A stretch of 7,532 bases of DNA, taken from assembly GCA_021841795.1 (NCBI GenBank), contig JAKCDN010000147.1:1-7532 (forward strand). Direction: 5' to 3'. The first letter of the stretch is position 1; the number at the start of each line of letters is the position of its first letter. Positions 5,729 through 7,532 of the stretch are shown here, piece after piece. The notes beneath the pieces were generated by a model. The model was not told where the DNA came from. It worked only from the letters and a program-made list of their open reading frames with translations, and did no database searches. The stretch comes from Acidobacteriota bacterium (GTDB taxonomy: Bacteria > Acidobacteriota > Terriglobia > Terriglobales > Acidobacteriaceae). A program made the position numbers and the translations under genes.

Positions 5729-5808
5729 CTTCGACTCCGTTTGGCCCGAAAGCCGGCCGGACTACGCTCAGGATGACGGCGCGTTTCTGTTGCGAACTGG
5801 AGAGACAC
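5729..5808 (+). repeat. 80-bp dispersed repeat, copy 1
   Basis: This segment, from CTTCGACTCCG to AGAGACAC, matches 6920-6999 at 69 of 80 positions by hand alignment, without gaps and in the same orientation. Weaker similarity continues to the ACCGTC (5837-5842) and GTTCTTGCT (5856-5864) boxes, which recur after copy 2. The CTCAGGATGAC core resembles intergenic repeats I recall from acidobacterial genomes (not searched). Confidence 0.85.
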
Positions 5809-5872
5809 TGCACTAGAAGATGAGATAAAGGCCTTAACCGTCCCCACCCACTGTAGTTCTTGCTGCTGATTG

Positions 5873-5898
5873 GGTACCATTGCACGGCCCGGTACCAT
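5873..5898 (+). repeat. Pair of GGTACCAT boxes
   Basis: GGTACCAT occurs at 5873-5880 and 5891-5898, 18 bases apart, each containing the palindrome GGTACC. A related GTACCATG occurs at 5420-5427 behind the regulator gene. Two phased palindromes may be a binding site upstream of the SYLF gene, or chance. Confidence 0.3.
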
Positions 5899-6082
5899 CG
5901 TTGCCAATGACAAGCCGCAAGCAGAGCGGCGCTTCGCTGCGCGGAAGGAGCCAACTGTTGAGGAGGCTGGCACATTCGACGGAGCGGACGCAGCAAGCAG
6001 CATTGCGGCCTCAGTCAAGCAAGATGCGCAAATCACACTTCGACTCAATCAACTTTGCACAGCGGCAGAGCGCCGCGAGAAT

Positions 6083-6090
6083 GGAAAGGA
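6083..6090 (+). promoter_or_regulatory. Ribosome binding site deciding the SYLF start
   Basis: GGAAAGGA ends seven bases before the ATG at 6098 but only one base before the in-frame ATG at 6092. The later ATG therefore fits better and gives the classic MKK start of a signal peptide. A short hairpin, GCGGC (6062-6066) with GCCGC (6072-6076), precedes it. Confidence 0.55.
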
Positions 6091-6097
6091 CATGGAT

Positions 6098-6790
6098 ATG
6101 AAAAAAGCCCTTGCCAGTGTTTGTCTCAGCATTTTACTGACCCCGGCGGTTTATGCGGCGTCGACGAAGGAAGACCTGCAGAACCGGATTGACTCGGCGA
6201 AGGTTGTAATGGACCAGATCATGAATGCCGACGACCGTACGATCCCCACGGATATTCTTCGCTCGGCGACATGCGTGGCCGTGGTTCCCGGCATGGTGAA
6301 GGGAGCGTTTCTGATCGGCGCACAGTACGGCCAGGGTGTAGTGACCTGCCGGACCGGGCATGGCTGGAGCGCGCCGGTGTTCATCCGGATGGCGGGCGGG
6401 TCGTTCGGCTTCCAGATCGGCGGGCAGTCGACGGATCTGATTCTGGTGGCGGTGAACGATCGCGGGATGCAGGATCTGCTGAAGGACAAGTTCAAGATCG
6501 GCGCGGATGCGTCGGCGGCGGCCGGTCCCGTGGGCCGCGCCGGACAGGCGGACACGGACTGGAAGATGAACGCGGAGCTGCTGAGCTACTCGCGCGCGAA
6601 GGGCCTGTTTGCCGGGATCGATCTGGACGGGACGAGCGTGAGCCAGAACAAGGAAGACACGCAGGTGTACTACGGCCATCCGGAGGAGTTCGGCAATGTT
6701 CTGAAGGGCAACGTGCCGGTTCCGGCCGGGGCGGTTCCGTTTGTTCGCGACGTGGCGCACCACTTTGTGAAGGCGAAAGAGACCAAGTAA
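6098..6790 (+). CDS. Secreted SYLF (YSC84-like) lipid-binding domain protein
   Basis: The product has 230 residues. Residues 1-20 are a signal peptide (MKKALASVCL..., cleavage after VYA), so the mature protein is periplasmic or outer-membrane associated; there is no lipobox cysteine at the cleavage site. The mature part is almost entirely a SYLF domain (about 52-222). Recognisable pieces are SATCVAVVPGMVKGAFLIG, the GWSAPVFIRMAGGSFGFQIG stretch, DLILVAVNDRGMQDLLKDKFKIGADASAAAGPVGR, and SYSRAKGLFAGIDLDG (163-178). In eukaryotes the domain binds phosphoinositides and actin (Ysc84/SH3YL1); in bacteria the role is not established, though a lipid or envelope function is usually supposed. It stands alone, flanked by two copies of the 80-bp repeat. 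The family call is firm, the function open. Confidence 0.92.
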   Translation: MKKALASVCLSILLTPAVYAASTKEDLQNRIDSAKVVMDQIMNADDRTIPTDILRSATCVAVVPGMVKGAFLIGAQYGQGVVTCRTGHGWSAPVFIRMAGGSFGFQIGGQSTDLILVAVNDRGMQDLLKDKFKIGADASAAAGPVGRAGQADTDWKMNAELLSYSRAKGLFAGIDLDGTSVSQNKEDTQVYYGHPEEFGNVLKGNVPVPAGAVPFVRDVAHHFVKAKETK

Positions 6791-6820
6791 CAACCTGCAT
6801 GCCGGGCAATCCGGTGGCAG

Positions 6821-6854
6821 GCAATGCTGCGGGCGACGGAGCCCGCAGCATTGC
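6821..6854 (+). terminator. Perfect 14-bp hairpin after the SYLF gene
   Basis: GCAATGCTGCGGGC (6821-6834) and GCCCGCAGCATTGC (6841-6854) form a perfect GC-rich stem with a 6-base loop, 30 bases after the stop codon. No T-tract follows, so it may be a weak or factor-assisted terminator or a 3' stabiliser. Position and stem quality make an mRNA 3'-end role likely. Confidence 0.6.
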
Positions 6855-6919
6855 AACGAGCAATTGCGGCAATTCCGGGCTGCTGCAGCCGTTTTGGGTT
6901 TCGAGCCTTGTCGCCGCTG

Positions 6920-6999
6920 CTTCGACTTCGTTTGGCCTGAAAGCGGGCCAGATTGCGCTGAGGATGACAGCGCGTTTCTGTTGCCAACTTTAGAGACAC
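6920..6999 (+). repeat. 80-bp dispersed repeat, copy 2
   Basis: This is the partner of 5729-5808 (69 of 80 identical, same orientation). Related flanking boxes ACCGTC (7021-7026) and GTTCTTGCT (7034-7042) follow, so similarity reaches almost to the start codon of the next gene at 7050. The two copies enclose the SYLF gene and its hairpin. No target-site duplication or terminal inverted repeat is evident. Confidence 0.85.
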
Positions 7000-7007
7000 C
7001 ATATTAG
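6981..7007 (+). promoter_or_regulatory. Candidate promoter of the acyltransferase gene
   Basis: TTGCCA (6981-6986) and TATTAG (7002-7007) are 15 bases apart, slightly short. A start near 7014 gives a 36-base leader. The -35 lies inside repeat copy 2 and the -10 just past its well-matched part; copy 1 has CACTAG at the -10 position. Confidence 0.3.
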
Positions 7008-7049
7008 CAATCCGGTTCCGACCGTCTACACTGGTTCTTGCTTTCAGCG

Positions 7050-7532
7050 ATGCGGGAAGAATTGGAGTACGGGCTGGTTCGGGCGGTGGCGGGTTGCCTG
7101 GGACGGATGCCGCGGCGCGTTGCGCGTCTGGCGGCGGGCCTGCTGGCGTTTACGGTGTATGGGTGCATGGGCAGGCTGCGGCAGGTGGGCGCGCGCAACC
7201 TGGAGATGGCTATTCCCGAGGTTCCCGCGCGGACCCGAGCCAGGATTCTCAGGCGGGTCTTTCATTTTCTGAGCTGGCAACTGGTGGAGTTCTGCCGGAT
7301 GCAGCGCTATACGGCGGAGAACACGCGCCGATGGTTCCGGACCGAAGGGCTGGAGCATTACTTGGCGGCGCGGGCGCGCGGCCGGGGCGTTCTGGTGGTG
7401 ACGGCACATCTGGGAGCCTGGGAGCTGTCGGCTTTCTATCACTCGCTGACCGGTTATTCCATGGGCATGGTCGCGCGCACGCTCGACAACCGGCGTCTGG
7501 ACGCGTATGTGAACAAGATCCGCTGTCTACAT
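7050..7532 (+). CDS. LpxL/HtrB-like lysophospholipid acyltransferase (3' end outside window)
   Basis: The frame is open from ATG 7050 to the window edge, giving the first 161 residues of a protein that usually has about 290-310. The family transfers acyl chains onto lipid A precursors or related lipids at the inner membrane. The diagnostic HX4E catalytic motif is present as H120-LGAW-E125 in VVTAHLGAWE, preceded by FRTEGLEHYLAARARGRGVL, where this family has a glycine-containing segment before its substrate pocket. ARTLDNRRLDAYVNKIR (142-158) matches the usual next block. Residues about 22-40 are hydrophobic and may anchor the protein. There is no clear Shine-Dalgarno before 7050, and a TTG at 7062 is a less likely alternative. 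The real lipid substrate cannot be decided from half the protein. Confidence 0.9.
   Translation, partial: MREELEYGLVRAVAGCLGRMPRRVARLAAGLLAFTVYGCMGRLRQVGARNLEMAIPEVPARTRARILRRVFHFLSWQLVEFCRMQRYTAENTRRWFRTEGLEHYLAARARGRGVLVVTAHLGAWELSAFYHSLTGYSMGMVARTLDNRRLDAYVNKIRCLH

Larger units (their letters stand above)
5376..6097. other. Long non-coding region upstream of the SYLF gene
   Basis: This 722-base stretch holds no supportable gene. In order it contains an AGTAC-repeat cluster, the terminator of the regulator transcript, a possible extended -10 promoter, a GCGGAG-rich patch (about 5669-5682), repeat copy 1, and two GGTACCAT boxes. The frame of the SYLF gene stays open back to a TTG at 5870, but those 76 codons resemble no secreted-protein N-terminus and run over a true signal peptide further down. 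Minus-strand frames across the repeat are translations of the repeat. Confidence 0.6.

Noticed and set aside
5437..6048. Minus-strand open frames (up to 203 codons) upstream of the SYLF gene
   Set aside because: They translate the terminator and repeat copy 1; a similar peptide (ATETR.HP.R..A.F.AKRSR) appears from copy 2, showing that it is repeat-derived rather than a gene.
6054..6083. TTGCAC/AGAATG promoter just before the SYLF gene
   Set aside because: Transcription would start at about the end of the ribosome binding site, leaving no usable leader.
5870..6097. N-terminal extension of the SYLF gene to TTG 5870
   Set aside because: The signal peptide begins at 6098 with a good ribosome binding site; the 76 extra codons have no secretion or domain signal.
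6134..6856. 240-codon minus-strand open frame opposite the SYLF gene
   Set aside because: It is a codon-bias shadow of the SYLF gene; an Arg/His-rich product without family features.

Overview
The window looks like a chromosomal segment of a GC-rich Gram-negative bacterium, most likely an acidobacterium (Acidobacteriota). This rests on protein style and gene mix rather than a database match: a SpoIIE-type phosphatase with a large periplasmic sensor, an HU protein starting at TTG with the GRNPRTG arm, a long-form dCTP deaminase, a secreted SYLF protein, a lipid A-type acyltransferase, and dispersed intergenic repeats of the CTTCGACT...CAGGATGAC kind that I recall from acidobacterial genomes. 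Only the acyltransferase is cut by a window edge. No tRNA, rRNA, CRISPR, transposase, phage or toxin-antitoxin gene is visible.

Layout. Bases 1-819 hold no convincing gene, but contain an AT-rich patch, a very G-rich block able to form a G-quadruplex, and a candidate promoter. 820-2898 (+) encodes a membrane phosphatase: signal peptide, GH2-like beta-sandwich, about seven membrane helices, PP2C/SpoIIE domain. 2899-3355 is non-coding, with a 10-bp hairpin and a short degenerate repeat, between convergent genes. 3356-3643 (-) is an HU-family nucleoid protein. 3644-3973 is a divergent promoter region with a second G-quadruplex motif just upstream of the deaminase promoter. 3974-4528 (+) is dcd. 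4653-5375 (+) is a NarL/LuxR-type regulator whose receiver lacks most phosphorylation residues. 5376-6097 is non-coding: AGTAC-type repeats, a strong intrinsic terminator, a possible extended -10 promoter and copy 1 of an 80-bp repeat. 6098-6790 (+) is a secreted SYLF-domain protein followed by a 14-bp perfect hairpin and repeat copy 2. 7050-7532 (+) is the 5' part of an LpxL/HtrB-like acyltransferase.

How the genes relate. They do not form one pathway. The phosphatase is an orphan signalling protein with no anti-sigma or STAS partner in view. dcd supplies dUMP precursors; the HU protein organises DNA. The regulator may share a transcript with dcd (124-bp gap, no terminator). The SYLF and acyltransferase products both concern the cell envelope or lipids, but a hairpin and a repeat separate them. 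I found no clear new multi-gene system. The most unusual items are the sugar-binding-like sensor phosphatase with an internal codon-usage change, the degenerate-receiver regulator followed by AGTAC repeats, the two 80-bp repeats flanking the SYLF gene, and the G-quadruplex motif next to the dcd promoter.
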